Below are positions 7,905 to 15,515 of a DNA stretch of 16,424 nt, piece by piece. Within the stretch, counting starts at the first letter, position 1. Each line of letters opens with the position of its first letter. The notes under the pieces were generated by a model. That model saw only the letters and a list, made by a program, of their open reading frames with translations. It had not been told where the DNA came from and made no database searches. The stretch covers positions 1 through 16,424 of the forward strand of contig NZCH01000069.1 in NCBI GenBank assembly GCA_002688155.1. The letters are read 5' to 3'. The position numbers were made by a program, and so were the translations under genes. Source of the DNA: Phycisphaerae bacterium (lineage in GTDB: Bacteria > Planctomycetota > Phycisphaerae > Phycisphaerales > Phycisphaeraceae).

Positions 7905-9323
7905 CCACGCACGAACTGCCGTCCAAAAAAGCGCCGCCGCGACGGGCACATACTCGACGATGAGCACCCACGCCGGCAGTTCGTACGCGACGGGGCGCGA
8001 CCAGACGTAGTACGACGCCACGATCGTCATGCTCCACACCCATGTCGTGATGCTGAACCGCACGGGGACGATCACCAGCACCCACAGCAGGTACCATGGG
8101 TAGACGGTGCTCGACAGGAGCAACATCGCCAGCATCAACGCGCCAGCCACGCGCCACACGTCCCAGCGAGCGTGGTGGAGTTGGTAGATCGCGGTGACAA
8201 ATACGCCGGCGAACACGACGCCGACGATCGACGTCGCGACGGTGTACCCGAGCCAATCGGCCAGGTGTGTGTGCACCGGACTGTTGAACCGCCAATGGAC
8301 GGTAAACGTCTGCATCACCTGCCTGACGTTTTCCATATCGCCGGTCCAGATGACGAACGGCGCATACAGCGCCGTGCCCGTGGCCAGCGCCGCGGCGGTG
8401 GCAAATACGACGCGCCTCACGCCGCCGCGCAGAGCCCACGCCAACGGCAACGCCAGCGGGCCCACGATCGGTTTCACCGCGCACCCGGCGGCAAAAAACA
8501 CACCCGCCGCGATCGATGAAGCACCCCCGCCCCCGGAGCCACCGGTACCGCCACCGCGGTCTTTACGACCCAGTGCATTGCTCACCGCCAGGAAGCACAG
8601 CAACAGCAGCGCCAGCCCGATCACGTCTTGATGCCCGCCGGCCGCGACCTCAGCCAGCGGCAGCGGGTGCCACGCGTACAACACCGCCCACCACACGTTG
8701 CGACCAATGCGCGACAGGTACAGCAAGAGCATGCCGACCACCGCCAGGTCGAGCAAAACGAAACCCAACCGAAACGTCACGTGAGTAAGTGGATCGATGC
8801 TTGCAGGATGCGCGCGCCACAGCAGACCGAACACGAGTTGGCTGGTCGGCTGATAAATGGTCGTCAGGTTCGGGTGATTCACACGATCGAGGATCGGGTC
8901 GTCATACATCGTCGCGAACCACTCGTCCGGCGGCATGGCGTACGGGTTTGTGTGCGAAGCCAGCGTACGACCGTCGTGAATGTAGCGCCAGATGTCATCG
9001 CTGAGTTGTGGCGTCGTCGTGAAGACGATGATCAGCCGCGCGATGGCTGCGACCGCGAGGATGACGATCACGCCGCGACGGCGCGCCGGGCAATTGGCAT
9101 CGTCCGGCTTCGACAACAACACCCATGCAAGCGCTGATAACACCACCCACATCAGTGCGTGCCCGAACCAGTACGGCATCAACGTTGCGACGTTCTGTGC
9201 GCCGTCAGCATCGGATTCGCGATCGATTGCCACGCCGTGCAGCGCCCACGTGAAGCACGACAGCGCGCCAAGATACGCGCCCAGCAATTGGTGCCAGAGT
9301 CGCCGTTGTCGCTCGGGATTCAT
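7881..9323 (-). CDS. Polytopic GT-C glycosyltransferase (mannosyltransferase/GT87-like)
   Basis: This is a 480-residue integral membrane protein with about eleven or twelve hydrophobic segments, for example at 12-32, 52-72, 83-102, 183-203, 232-248, 270-295, 302-325, 360-380, 392-420 and 425-443. The acidic pair D109-D110 in LSDDIWRYIHDGR, in the first large loop after the third segment, and the following TNPYAMPPDEW match polyprenyl-phosphate-sugar-dependent GT-C enzymes. WHPLPLAEVAAGGHQD (218-233) and STVYPWYLLW (405-414) are also typical. It should add a sugar, possibly mannose, to a lipid or glycan on the outer face of the cytoplasmic membrane. The acceptor is unknown. A glycine-rich loop lies at 257-267. 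ATG 9323 overlaps the lipB stop as ATGA, which suggests translational coupling; ATG 9335 is an alternative. The open frame upstream to 9761 lies inside lipB and is rejected. Confidence 0.85.
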   Translation of the reverse strand: MNPERQRRLWHQLLGAYLGALSCFTWALHGVAIDRESDADGAQNVATLMPYWFGHALMWVVLSALAWVLLSKPDDANCPARRRGVIVILAVAAIARLIIVFTTTPQLSDDIWRYIHDGRTLASHTNPYAMPPDEWFATMYDDPILDRVNHPNLTTIYQPTSQLVFGLLWRAHPASIDPLTHVTFRLGFVLLDLAVVGMLLLYLSRIGRNVWWAVLYAWHPLPLAEVAAGGHQDVIGLALLLLCFLAVSNALGRKDRGGGTGGSGGGGASSIAAGVFFAAGCAVKPIVGPLALPLAWALRGGVRRVVFATAAALATGTALYAPFVIWTGDMENVRQVMQTFTVHWRFNSPVHTHLADWLGYTVATSIVGVVFAGVFVTAIYQLHHARWDVWRVAGALMLAMLLLSSTVYPWYLLWVLVIVPVRFSITTWVWSMTIVASYYVWSRPVAYELPAWVLIVEYVPVAAALFWTAVRAWIGRKRRG

Positions 9324-10156
9324 CGCTCGCAGCATATTGCCCCGGCACGTGCGGCCAAGTGCTGCCGCAGGCACGCGGCAAATGCCTCTTTCACGTCGCA
9401 CATCGCCGGCATCCGGTCGTCTGCAAGCAGCTTGCGTAAACTCGTCACCCGGCAATCGGACATCCCGCAGGGCATGATCGTTTCGAAATGCAACAGGTCG
9501 GTGGTCACATTCAGCGCCACGCCGTGCAGCGATACGCCGTGCTCGATGCGCACACCGATTGAGGCAAGTTTTGTCTCGCGGGTTTCGGGGTTCGGGGTTC
9601 GAGGTTCGAGGTGTGGTTGGTCGGTGGCTGGCGAAACATGGCGCTTTGTGAACGTCGGATCTCCGTTCGTACCCGAATCCGCCGCCAACTCCCTGGCCAC
9701 AGCCTCGATACCCGATACCCGACACCCGACACCCGTCTTCACCCAAACCCCCGCGCCACAATCGCGTGCGAAGCCGGACACACCCAAAGGTGCGATGGTT
9801 TCAATCACAACCAGTTCGAGCATTCGCAGGTACCTGCCGACGTTGAGTGCGAACAGGTTTAGCGGGACGATGGGGTAGGCGACGAGTTGTCCCGGGCCGT
9901 GGTAAGTCACGTCGCCGCCGCGGTCGGTCGGCTGAACGTCTATCCCCAGTTGTTTGAGCATCGCATCGTCAGCCAAAACATGAGCGCGCGCGCCATTGCG
10001 CGAGCTGACGGTGATGACCGGTTCGTGCTCGACCAAGAGCAAAGTAGGCGGCTTGCGGCCCGCGAGCACGTTCGCGTGCGTGCGGCGCTGGACCCGCAGC
10101 GCGGGCTCGTAAGCCATGCGGCCAAGATCGTGAACGTGCAGGTCCGATGACGGCAT
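9320..10156 (-). CDS. lipB: Octanoyl-ACP:protein octanoyltransferase (lipoate biosynthesis) with an in-frame insertion
   Basis: LipB moves an octanoyl group from octanoyl-ACP to lipoyl domains, the first step of lipoate synthesis in the cytoplasm. Conserved parts are HEPVITVSSRNG (44-55), RGGDVTYHGPGQLVAYPI (79-96), GAGVWV (134-139), KLASIGVRIEHGVSLHGVAL (196-215) with catalytic lysine K196, and IMPCGM (227-232) with catalytic cysteine C230, followed by VTSL. Normally only a few residues separate GVWV from the catalytic lysine. Here about 56 extra residues (140-195) intervene. They are low-complexity, rich in Pro, Arg, Thr and Gly, and encoded by a repeat-bounded segment. All catalytic residues are present and the frame is intact, so the enzyme is probably active. 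ATG 10156 has AGGTGA 8 bases upstream; GTG 10168 is less likely. The gene is coupled to the glycosyltransferase downstream. Confidence 0.95.
   Translation of the reverse strand: MPSSDLHVHDLGRMAYEPALRVQRRTHANVLAGRKPPTLLLVEHEPVITVSSRNGARAHVLADDAMLKQLGIDVQPTDRGGDVTYHGPGQLVAYPIVPLNLFALNVGRYLRMLELVVIETIAPLGVSGFARDCGAGVWVKTGVGCRVSGIEAVARELAADSGTNGDPTFTKRHVSPATDQPHLEPRTPNPETRETKLASIGVRIEHGVSLHGVALNVTTDLLHFETIMPCGMSDCRVTSLRKLLADDRMPAMCDVKEAFAACLRQHLAARAGAICCER
9580..9614 (+). repeat. Heptamer tandem array, left end of the lipB insert
   Basis: There are five contiguous 7-bp units: GGGTTTC, GGGGTTC, GGGGTTC, GAGGTTC and GAGGTGT. In the lipB frame they encode the Pro/Arg-rich stretch around residues 182-193. 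Confidence 0.85.
9707..9734 (-). repeat. Heptamer tandem array, right end of the lipB insert
   Basis: There are four contiguous 7-bp units on the minus strand: GGGTGTC, GGGTGTC, GGGTATC and GGGTATC, followed by GAGG. In the lipB frame they encode GVGCRVSGI near residues 142-150. The unit resembles that of the left array but lies in the opposite orientation. Confidence 0.85.
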
Positions 10157-10175
10157 GAGCGGGATCACCTATGAT
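10147..10175 (+). promoter_or_regulatory. Candidate sigma-70 promoter of lpxA
   Basis: The -35-like ATGACG (10147-10152) and -10 TATGAT (10170-10175) are separated by 17 bases. They lie about 55 bases upstream of the lpxA GTG. The -35 element overlaps the start codons of divergent lipB, so expression of the two genes could interfere. Confidence 0.4.
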
Positions 10176-10229
10176 AGCAGTCCTTCATGGTGTGGACGTT
10201 GCTTCGCACCGGTCCGTGGAGTCCACATT

Positions 10230-11057
10230 GTGGCTCAGATCCATCCGACCGCGACTGTCGATGCCAAGGCAGAGTTAGCCGACGATGCTGTGATTGGCCC
10301 GCAGTGTGTGATTGACGGGCCGGCGGTCGTCGGGCCGGAATGCCGGCTCATCGGCAGCGTGTACCTTAGCGGCAAGGTGACGCTGGGCCGATGCAACGTG
10401 GTGTATCCGTTCGTCACGATCGGTTTCGAGCCGCAGGACCGCAAATATGACGCGTCCATGCCGTCTGCCGGCGTCGCGGTTGGCGATAACAATATGATCC
10501 GCGAAGGCGTGACGATCCACCGGGCGTCCGATCCCGATGCGCCCACGCGCATCGGCAACGACAACTTCCTGATGTGCAACAGCCACCTGGGGCACGACGT
10601 GCAGGTCGGCAATCATTGCACGCTGGCCAATAGCGCTCTGCTGGGCGGACACTGCACCATGGCGGATCAGGTCAACATCGGCGGCAACTCAGCGGCGCAC
10701 CAGTTCTGCCGAATCGGCAGGCTCGGCATGCTCGGCGGACACAGCGCACTGGTCAATGATCTGCCGCCATTCGTGCTCGCATCCGGCTTTAACCAGGCGA
10801 TATCCCTGAACGTCGTCGGCCTGCGCCGAAGCGGCGTGGCACCCGCGACCATCGACTCACTCAAATCGGCGTTCGACATCCTCTACCTGTCGCAACACAC
10901 CCGCCCCATCGCGATCGAGCGCATCGGGCAGCTCATCAAGGAATCGACCAACGGCACGGAATTGCTCTGTGAGTTCAAGCAGTTTCTCGAATCAATCAAC
11001 GACCGGGGACTCGTGCCACACATTTCGACGCAGCAGAAGCATAAGTTGACGCGGTAA
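10230..11057 (+). CDS. lpxA: UDP-N-acetylglucosamine acyltransferase (first step of lipid A synthesis)
   Basis: LpxA transfers a hydroxyacyl chain from ACP to UDP-GlcNAc in the cytoplasm. The 275-residue product begins with hexapeptide repeats of a left-handed beta helix (IHPTATVDAKAELADDAVIG and onward). It has the family sequence PQDRKY (68-73), IREGVTIHR (90-98), SHLGHDVQVGNHC (118-130) with catalytic H122, NIGGNSAAHQFCRIG (149-163), and LPPFVLASGFNQAISLNVVGLRRSGV (178-203). An alpha-helical tail follows. GTG 10230 is chosen as the start because GGAG lies 8 bases upstream and the first hexapeptide follows directly; the frame is open back to 10155. LpxA implies an outer membrane with lipid A or a related glycolipid. 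The usual partners lpxD, fabZ and lpxB are not adjacent. It is divergent from lipB. Confidence 0.95.
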   Translation: MAQIHPTATVDAKAELADDAVIGPQCVIDGPAVVGPECRLIGSVYLSGKVTLGRCNVVYPFVTIGFEPQDRKYDASMPSAGVAVGDNNMIREGVTIHRASDPDAPTRIGNDNFLMCNSHLGHDVQVGNHCTLANSALLGGHCTMADQVNIGGNSAAHQFCRIGRLGMLGGHSALVNDLPPFVLASGFNQAISLNVVGLRRSGVAPATIDSLKSAFDILYLSQHTRPIAIERIGQLIKESTNGTELLCEFKQFLESINDRGLVPHISTQQKHKLTR

Positions 11058-11060
11058 CTT

Positions 11061-11092
11061 TTTCATCCCGGTCGCACACGACCGGGCTGAAA
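11061..11092. repeat. Palindromic repeat, copy 3 of 5, at the lpxA/purB convergent junction
   Basis: TTTCA-T-CCCGGTCG, loop CACA, and CGACCGGG-C-TGAAA form arms of 14 bases with one mismatch. This is the most symmetrical copy. It fills most of the 49 bases between the stops of lpxA and purB, so it is well placed to end transcription from both sides. There is no long T-run on either strand after the stem. Confidence 0.75.
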
Positions 11093-11106
11093 GGGACATC
11101 CGCGCC

Positions 11107-12564
11107 TCACACCTTCAAGTCAGGTGCCTGCCTGAGGTGCTCGCGGTAACGCTCGCGGATGGGTTCGACGACCTGTTTGATGAATGCGTCCACCTGCTGC
11201 GGTGCGCGGCCGACGTATCGCGACGGGTCCAATACCGAATCGAGATCGATGCCATCGAATGTGGCGTCGGTGCTCAGTCGATCAAGCAAGTCATTGTGGC
11301 CGCCGTCCTGTTTGACGCGTTGCGCGGCGGCCTGGCTGTGTTCACGGATAATTTCGTGCACCTGCTGGCGATCACCGCCGGCTTGTACAGCCGCCATCAT
11401 CAGGTTTTCCGTTGCCATGAACGGTAACTCCGCGGCCAGGTTCGCGGCGATGGTCTTCGGGTAAACGATCAGCCCGTCTGCGACGTTGTTGACCAGGTCC
11501 AGCACGCCGTCGATCGCGAGAAACGGCTCGGGCAGACTAAGCCGACGGGTACTCGAATCATCGAGTGTGCGTTCGAGCCACTGTTCAGCGGCGGTGGTGT
11601 ACGCCAGTTCGACGAAACTGATCACGAATCGGCTCAGGCCGCAGATCCGCTCACAGCGCATGGGGTTGCGTTTGTATGCCATGGCGGACGAACCGACCTG
11701 CGTGGCCTCGAACGGCTCCTCGACTTCCTTGCGGTTGGCCAGCAGGCGAATGTCCGTCGCCATCTTCTGCGCCGAGGAGGCAAAGGCGGCCAACGATGAA
11801 AGCACCATCCCGTCCACTACACGCGGGTACGTCTGCCCGGTGACCACGTATCGCCTGTCCACCGGCCAACTCATTTTTTCGGTGACCCGCCGATCGAGGT
11901 TTTCAACCTTGTCATGCGCTTCGTCAGTTGAACAGCCCATGCCCTCAAACAGTGCAAGAAACGATGCCTGCGTGCCCGTGGTCCCCTTCACGCCACGAAA
12001 ACGCAGCGATTGGAGGCGATGTTCGACCTCTTCAAGCGCCAGCGCCAGGTCTTGTGCCCACAGCACGGCGCGCTTGCCGACGGTTGTAGGCTGCGCTGGC
12101 TGGTAGTGCGTGAACCCAAGCGTCGGCAAATTACGATGTTCGTTCGCGAAGCGCGCCAGCCGGTCAATCGCGCTGGCGGCCTTGCCCGCCAGCAGCGTCA
12201 GTGCGTCGCGCAATTGCAGCAGCTCGGTGTTGCACCCGACATACTGGCTGGTCGCGCCCAGGTGAATCACCGCCTTGGCGTCGGGCGCCGCATCGCCGAA
12301 CGTGTGCACGTGCGCCATCACGTCGTGTCGCAGCTTCTTTTCGTACTGGGCGGCCTTGTCGAAATCGATGTCGTCCAGGTGATCGCCCAACTGCTGGACC
12401 TGCCTGTCGGTGACGTCCAGGCCCAATTCCTTTTGCGCCTCGGCGAGCGCAAGCCATAACCTGCGCCAAGTCGTAAACTTGCGATTTGCGGACCAGATCG
12501 CCTGCATTTGGGACGAGGCATTACGCGTCGCCAGTGGAGATTGGTAGCTGTCGAACTGGGTCAT
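11107..12564 (-). CDS. purB: Adenylosuccinate lyase, ADSL-like long form
   Basis: PurB removes fumarate from SAICAR and from adenylosuccinate in purine synthesis in the cytoplasm. The 485-residue protein has HLGATSQYVGCNTEL (101-115), THYQPAQPTTVGKRA (152-166) with the catalytic-type histidine H153, and the superfamily signature GSSAMAYKRNPMRCERI (291-307) containing the serine loop. Length and the motif forms LGATSxYVGxNT and GSSAMxYKRNPMRxER resemble animal ADSL more than the shorter enzymes of Bacillus or the E. coli type. The frame is open up to 12747, but the family sequence starts at MTQFDSYQSPLA, so ATG 12564 is chosen. No clear ribosome binding site precedes it. It is convergent with lpxA and divergent from the sigma factor gene. 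No other pur gene is adjacent. Confidence 0.95.
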   Translation of the reverse strand: MTQFDSYQSPLATRNASSQMQAIWSANRKFTTWRRLWLALAEAQKELGLDVTDRQVQQLGDHLDDIDFDKAAQYEKKLRHDVMAHVHTFGDAAPDAKAVIHLGATSQYVGCNTELLQLRDALTLLAGKAASAIDRLARFANEHRNLPTLGFTHYQPAQPTTVGKRAVLWAQDLALALEEVEHRLQSLRFRGVKGTTGTQASFLALFEGMGCSTDEAHDKVENLDRRVTEKMSWPVDRRYVVTGQTYPRVVDGMVLSSLAAFASSAQKMATDIRLLANRKEVEEPFEATQVGSSAMAYKRNPMRCERICGLSRFVISFVELAYTTAAEQWLERTLDDSSTRRLSLPEPFLAIDGVLDLVNNVADGLIVYPKTIAANLAAELPFMATENLMMAAVQAGGDRQQVHEIIREHSQAAAQRVKQDGGHNDLLDRLSTDATFDGIDLDSVLDPSRYVGRAPQQVDAFIKQVVEPIRERYREHLRQAPDLKV

Positions 12565-12749
12565 CGCGGACAGGTCATGATACCATGCTTGCACCCGCCC
12601 GGCGACGTGCCCGCAGACAAAAATGACGTCCGGCCCGGCCCGCCGCCCGCCCGCTATGATCGTTGGACGACGCACCGAGGCTCGCGGGCGCCGACGGGGC
12701 GACCGATCGGCCGTTGTGTGCACCACGAACCCCAAAACCCCGCCCACGC

Positions 12750-13397
12750 ATGTCCGAAGCTGACGACGCCCTTGCCCAGCGTATCCAACGCGGTGACTTG
12801 ACCGCGCTGAGCGATGTCCTCGAGGCCAATCAGGGCCGGCTGTTCAACACCGTCCTGCGCATGGTCAATAACCGCGATGACGCGGCGGAAATCACCCAGG
12901 AAGCCCTGCTCAAGGTCGTTGAGCACATCGAAGACTTCGACGGCCGGGCGAAGATCTCGACCTGGATGACGCGTATCGCCATGAATCTGGCGATCTCGCA
13001 CCTTCGGAAGATGAAGTTTCGCCGCCACGCGAGCATCGACGCGCCAGGCACCGCCGAATCCGCCGGTCATACCGACCAAGCAGGCGCCCTTCGGCAACAA
13101 CTTGCCGAAAACCGTGAACCCACACCCGCCAGCCACGTCCAACAACGGGAAATGGTCGATCATCTGCACAGCGCCATCGAGGCGCTGGATGAGGACCTTC
13201 GGGCGGTGTTGGTGCTTCGCGACATTGACGAGTTGAATTATCAGGGAATCGCCCAGGCCCTGTCGATACCCGTCGGCACCGTCAAGAGCCGTCTTTTTCG
13301 GGCCCGACTGGCCTTAAGACACGAAATGCTGCGCCGATTCCCGCCACCAAGGCCGCCCGAGCGCAGTCCCGCGATGCCTAATCCGAGACGGACGTGA
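12750..13397 (+). CDS. ECF-type RNA polymerase sigma factor
   Basis: This 215-residue sigma-70 family protein redirects RNA polymerase to a specific promoter set. Region 2 covers about residues 27-90, with the core-binding and -10-melting segment DDAAEITQEALLKVVEHIEDFDGRAKISTWMTRIAMNLAISHLRK. Region 4 covers about 140-193, with EALDEDLRAVLVLRDIDELNYQGIAQALSIPVGTVKSRLFRARLAL containing the helix-turn-helix for the -35 element. There is no region 1.1 or 3. The 50-residue linker and the proline-rich tail are not conserved. ATG 12750 fits the family start; the frame extends back to 12663 without similarity, and a TATGAT at 12655-12660 could be a -10 box. The anti-sigma-like gene follows after 33 bases, so the two form an operon. 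Its target genes cannot be told. Confidence 0.93.
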   Translation: MSEADDALAQRIQRGDLTALSDVLEANQGRLFNTVLRMVNNRDDAAEITQEALLKVVEHIEDFDGRAKISTWMTRIAMNLAISHLRKMKFRRHASIDAPGTAESAGHTDQAGALRQQLAENREPTPASHVQQREMVDHLHSAIEALDEDLRAVLVLRDIDELNYQGIAQALSIPVGTVKSRLFRARLALRHEMLRRFPPPRPPERSPAMPNPRRT

Positions 13398-13430
13398 ACA
13401 CCGTGACGTGCCAGGAAGAAAACAACGTAC

Positions 13431-15113
13431 ATGCCCGATGACCCGCTGAACATCCCGTACGACCAGGAACAGTTCCTGGGCTACCTCGAAAACGAGCTGC
13501 CCTCTGACGAGCGAGCACGCTTCGAGCAGCAGTTGCTCGGTGATGCGCGGCTGCGCAACCTCGTGGCGCAACTGATTCTCGACCGCCAGCACATGCGCCT
13601 GTTGCCCGACGAAACGCCCCCGCCACAAATCATGGACTCCGTGCGCGAACAGCTTGAACGCAAGATGCTGCTCGACGCGCCCGATACGGATGCGGACGCG
13701 GTGTCAACCGGGCGATCGATCTGGATCGGCCCGCTGCTGACATACTCCGGGCTCGCCGCGCTGGTGCTCATCGCCGTGGGCATCATCATCAATACGTTCA
13801 ATGACACACCACAGGTGCAGCGCCACAGCGACATCGCAGGCACGCCGATGATCACCGACCGCGGCGACACCCTGGCGGATATGCGCACGGGCAGACCGGT
13901 GGGCGACGAACCTTCGCTTGGTGGGTTACCCCCGGCCGCCGCCGCCATGCGCAATGAAGGGTCGCGGCTTCGCGGCCTGCCGCCCGTACCCGAAGCCGAT
14001 GCAGTTGCGGTAGCGCCGGATGACGGACCCACGCCGGCGATCGAAGTGGCGATGGCGACAAACGAGTCGGGCAAATCCGATGAATCACAACCCAAGCCCC
14101 TGCCGGGTGTGCGCCGCATCGCGCTGGGACGAAACGACCAGTATGTCGCGATCACCGACCCCGACTCACAGTTCGTCCGCTCAATCATGCCCGACGAGGT
14201 CACCGACCAGCCGGCGTTTGAGGGCACAGAGTTTTCGCGGACCGATGAGGCGGAGATGGCGTCCGCAGGGGCTGTCGACGATTCGGACGAAGTGGGCACG
14301 CCGCGTGCGCCGGAGGGTACGGACCGGCCGGATCCAGTGCCGGCGCCCATCCGAACGGTCGCCGATACCGGCCGGTCGGCTGATGGCAGCGGGCTTACGC
14401 GAAGCGCATCGACCCAGCCCCAGGACGATGCCATTGAAATCGCCGACGCCGAATCACCGATGTTGTTGCAGGTCGCCGCGCAGGACGTCGTCCAGGGCGC
14501 GACCGATGCGACGACGTGGGCACAACACAACGACATCCGGCTCGCCATTCCGCAGACAACACGTACCGAAGTGATTGGCGATGAAAAGATTGACCCGCCG
14601 CCCGCCAGCGCCGATGAGCACATGCCGCCGATCGAATTCGTGGCTGAACTCAGACGCACGCAACTGAAACGGCTCAAAGCGCACCTGAACGAGCGACAGG
14701 GTCAACACGCGGTGTTGATACAACGCACCGTGATGGGCCGCGGCGCATCCGGTAAGGCGAAGCGAACTCGTGACGAGTTGGATCGCGGGCCAGGCGCCGA
14801 TATCGGCATGATCAAAACGCTCAACGGCAGGCCGATGGGGCGGACCATGCCGTGGGCCTCCGCCGGTGATGAAGGTTTGAAAGTGTGGAACCTGAGTGAG
14901 ACCGATTGGGGCCAGTTACTGATGCCACAACTCCCGATCGAATCCGACCCAGTCGTCCGACGACGCACATATGACGGGCCGGTGCAGGTCAGAATCGTGA
15001 TCTACCAGCTCTTACCGTCGAATACGGTCATTCACAAGAAGGAGATTCCCAAACGCGATCCAGATGCGACCGAGCAGACCGGTGACGGCAGCGATGAGTC
15101 CGCGCCAGAGTAA
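13431..15113 (+). CDS. Membrane anti-sigma factor-like protein with a long periplasmic region
   Basis: This 560-residue protein lies 33 bases after the ECF sigma gene and probably holds that sigma factor at the membrane. Residues 10-60 (FLGYLENELPSDERARFEQQLLGDARLRNLVAQL) resemble the N-terminal sigma-binding segment of planctomycete anti-sigma factors. The HxxxCxxC zinc motif of the common ZAS class is absent. One membrane helix lies at about 98-121 (IWIGPLLTYSGLAALVLIAV and onward). About 280 residues of low-complexity Asp/Ala/Pro/Thr-rich sequence follow, probably disordered and outside the membrane. The last 160 residues look folded, from about 400 (EFVAELRRTQLKRLKAHL) through VLIQRTVMGRGASG to VQVRIVIYQLLP. 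I do not recognise this C-terminal part. ATG 13431 has AGGAAG 14 bases upstream, a little far. The function is inferred from position and N-terminus. Confidence 0.75.
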   Translation: MPDDPLNIPYDQEQFLGYLENELPSDERARFEQQLLGDARLRNLVAQLILDRQHMRLLPDETPPPQIMDSVREQLERKMLLDAPDTDADAVSTGRSIWIGPLLTYSGLAALVLIAVGIIINTFNDTPQVQRHSDIAGTPMITDRGDTLADMRTGRPVGDEPSLGGLPPAAAAMRNEGSRLRGLPPVPEADAVAVAPDDGPTPAIEVAMATNESGKSDESQPKPLPGVRRIALGRNDQYVAITDPDSQFVRSIMPDEVTDQPAFEGTEFSRTDEAEMASAGAVDDSDEVGTPRAPEGTDRPDPVPAPIRTVADTGRSADGSGLTRSASTQPQDDAIEIADAESPMLLQVAAQDVVQGATDATTWAQHNDIRLAIPQTTRTEVIGDEKIDPPPASADEHMPPIEFVAELRRTQLKRLKAHLNERQGQHAVLIQRTVMGRGASGKAKRTRDELDRGPGADIGMIKTLNGRPMGRTMPWASAGDEGLKVWNLSETDWGQLLMPQLPIESDPVVRRRTYDGPVQVRIVIYQLLPSNTVIHKKEIPKRDPDATEQTGDGSDESAPE

Positions 15114-15125
15114 TCGCACCGGCGG

Positions 15126-15152
15126 AACCGGTCGCAAGCGACCGGGTTAAAA
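15126..15152 (+). repeat. Palindromic repeat, copy 4 of 5
   Basis: AACCGGTCG, loop CAAG, and CGACCGGGTT followed by AAAA form a near-perfect stem. It lies 12 bases after the anti-sigma gene, in the convergent gap before the small membrane protein gene. Confidence 0.75.
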
Positions 15153-15177
15153 GTCTGGGTACGTGTTGGGTATTTGG

Positions 15178-15438
15178 CTATTTCGCGTGACTCGCGTTTC
15201 GCGCAGCGAAGTGCTGGCCCATGACGAACCACATCGCCCACCACGGCGACAAGGCAACAAGGCAACCGGCTAAATAGACCAGCGACAGCGCAGTCATGCT
15301 CATGTCCTCGAACACGGCAGCGCACCAACCCTGTTGAATCAAGATTGCCGCAACCACGAACCCGCCCGTCGTAGTCAGGGCGATTGTGATCAGCGTCGCC
15401 CAACCCAGCCACCTGCCAATTCGTTGCAGCACAGACAT
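15178..15438 (-). CDS. Small two-helix membrane protein, hypothetical
   Basis: The 86-residue product has two hydrophobic segments (about 11-35 and 46-73), with a short basic start (MSVLQRIGRWLGW) and a basic, polar end. This suggests an inner-membrane protein with both ends inside. I recognise no family. ATG 15438 has no clear ribosome binding site, so the gene is less certain than its neighbours. Support comes from its intact membrane-protein pattern and from sitting exactly between two copies of the palindromic repeat, which elsewhere mark gene ends. It follows the ComEC-like gene on the same strand after 77 bases. Confidence 0.55.
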   Translation of the reverse strand: MSVLQRIGRWLGWATLITIALTTTGGFVVAAILIQQGWCAAVFEDMSMTALSLVYLAGCLVALSPWWAMWFVMGQHFAARNASHAK

Positions 15439-15477
15439 GCAGCCATTGTAATCGTTTCACGGAACGTGACGACCCGT

Positions 15478-15498
15478 TTCAGCCCGGTCGCTTGCGCT
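15478..15498 (-). repeat. Palindromic repeat, copy 5 of 5, one arm degraded
   Basis: The minus strand reads GCGCAAGCGACCGGGCTGAAA. The right arm and the TGAAA tail match the family, while the left arm has diverged. It lies 18 bases after the stop of the ComEC-like gene, on that gene's strand. Confidence 0.6.
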
Positions 15499-15515
15499 TG
15501 GTTTGGGCGCATCGG

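Larger units (their letters stand above)
9572..9739. mobile_element. Putative small repeat element inserted in frame in lipB (MITE-like or RPE-like)
   Basis: The segment absent from normal LipB proteins spans about 168 bases, a multiple of three. Both ends consist of 7-bp tandem repeats in inverted orientation. On the plus strand 9580-9614 holds five heptamers of the GGGGTTC/GGGTTTC/GAGGTTC type. On the minus strand 9734-9707 holds four of the GGGTGTC/GGGTATC type. Each array runs into GAGG and then TGTGG within the next few bases, so the ends form an imperfect terminal inverted repeat of roughly 40 bases. The inner part of about 85 bases is not repetitive. Several reading frames are open through it on both strands. 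No transposase is present. Movement is inferred, not seen. Confidence 0.6.

Noticed and set aside
9572..9739. CRISPR-like array
   Set aside because: The repeats are 7-bp units without spacers, lie inside lipB, and no cas gene is present.
9324..9761. N-terminal extension of the glycosyltransferase frame
   Set aside because: It runs through lipB and its repeat insert in another frame. The ATGA overlap at 9323 and the membrane-protein start support the shorter gene.
11061..11092. Standard intrinsic terminator
   Set aside because: The stem is strong, but no T-run follows on either strand. It is kept as a palindromic repeat with a possible termination role.
12727..12745. Remnant of the heptamer element near the sigma factor start
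   Set aside because: CGAACCCCAAAACCCC loosely resembles the lipB array but is too short and lacks a clear 7-bp period.
13481..14677. Open frame of 398 codons on the minus strand
   Set aside because: It is antisense to the anti-sigma-like gene. The serine-rich low-complexity translation mirrors the Asp/Ala-rich sense strand.
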